DNA of 64,000 bases, from NCBI RefSeq assembly GCF_035609205.1, contig NZ_CP141184.1, positions 3,066,501 to 3,130,500 on the forward strand, written 5' to 3'. The notes under the pieces were generated by a model. That model saw nothing but the letters and a program-made list of their open reading frames with translations. It searched no databases and was not told the DNA's origin. Below are positions 63,747 through 64,000 of the stretch, in pieces. Position numbers and translations under genes: made by a program. The DNA comes from Hymenobacter sp. GOD-10R. GTDB lineage: Bacteria; Bacteroidota; Bacteroidia; Cytophagales; Hymenobacteraceae. The first letter of the stretch is position 1. Every line of letters starts with the position of its first letter.

Positions 63747-64000
63747 TTGAAACCGTTTCACGTTCTGGCACTAAGCAGCTTATGCTGGCTTAGCAGCCCT
63801 TCCTTTGCCCAAAAGCTAGCTTATCGCTGGAACAACGTGCAGATTCTGGGCGGCGGTTTCGTGTCGGGTATTGTGTATAGTCCGGCCCAAAAGAACCTGC
63901 TCTACGCCCGCACCGATGTGGGCGGCGCCTACCGCTGGCAGGAAGCCAGCCAGTCGTGGGTGCCTATCACCGACCACCTAGGTCGGAAGGAAGTGAACTA
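63747..64000 (+). CDS. GH74 endo-xyloglucanase, N-terminal part (3' partial)
   Basis: The open frame runs off the window end. The first 84 residues are a signal peptide (about 1-22, ending SFAQ) followed by LAYRWNNVQILGGGFVSGIV and LLYARTDVGGAYRWQE, the diagnostic start of GH74 beta-propeller xyloglucanases. In GH74 structures the Asp of RTDxGGAYRW (Asp57 here) is one of the two catalytic residues. No ATG precedes it in frame, so TTG 63747 is taken as start. It should cut xyloglucan chains outside the cell or at its surface. It begins 102 bases after the GH31 gene and is probably co-transcribed. Confidence 0.85.
   Translation, partial: MKPFHVLALSSLCWLSSPSFAQKLAYRWNNVQILGGGFVSGIVYSPAQKNLLYARTDVGGAYRWQEASQSWVPITDHLGRKEVN

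Overview
The window looks like chromosomal DNA of a Hymenobacter-like member of the Bacteroidota (Cytophagales). Four things point there. Proteins carry type IX secretion (T9SS) C-terminal sorting domains. There are two SusC/SusD nutrient-uptake loci, one run by an ECF sigma/FecR pair and one by a hybrid two-component sensor. Promoters match the Bacteroidota pattern TTG-N19-TAnnTTTG. Base composition is G+C-rich for the phylum. Genus is inferred from gene content and style, not from a marker gene.

Layout. 1-3.9 kb: 3' part of a giant secreted protein with VCBS/FG-GAP repeats. 4.1-26.4 kb: mostly housekeeping and metabolic genes: GNAT acetyltransferase, tryptophan 2,3-dioxygenase, serine dehydratase beta subunit, a TolC/membrane-fusion efflux pair, gpsA, MFS and EamA transporters, a flavin reductase, an Ntn-hydrolase, maf, DUF1015, pdxH, YqgE and a DUF349 protein. 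Several uncharacterised genes and families of palindromic intergenic repeats lie between them. 26.5-26.7 kb: a tRNA-Thr with a clear promoter and terminator, followed by about 1 kb with no intact gene.

27.7-36.9 kb: first polysaccharide utilisation locus (PUL): ECF sigma factor, FecR anti-sigma, SusC with an STN signalling domain, SusD, and a GH29 alpha-L-fucosidase. The sigma factor, anti-sigma and STN domain should form a trans-envelope relay that induces the locus when the fucosylated ligand binds SusC. 37.1-43.8 kb: MBL-fold hydrolase, AraC regulator, HAD phosphatase, DinB protein, then a second AraC regulator beside a zinc alcohol dehydrogenase. A decayed malectin-domain gene lies at 41.3-41.5 kb and a decayed T9SS-tail gene at 44.1-44.5 kb.

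44.6-64 kb: second PUL, whose enzyme set fits xyloglucan. It has a hybrid two-component sensor, a leftward operon (SusC, SusD, IPT/TIG surface glycan-binding lipoprotein, GH2 beta-galactosidase, sialate-O-acetylesterase-type esterase) and a rightward arm (GH31 alpha-xylosidase-type enzyme with a PA14 insert, then the start of a GH74 xyloglucanase cut by the window end). The two arms diverge from an intergenic region holding one good promoter for each direction. GH74 would cut the backbone outside the cell, SusCD/SGBP would capture and import the oligosaccharides, and GH2, GH31 and the esterase would strip galactose, xylose and acetyl groups.

I found no CRISPR array, prophage, intact insertion sequence or recognisable new defence system. 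The most unusual signals are a strongly over-represented palindromic octamer (ACCTAGGT) and the families of long palindromic intergenic elements.
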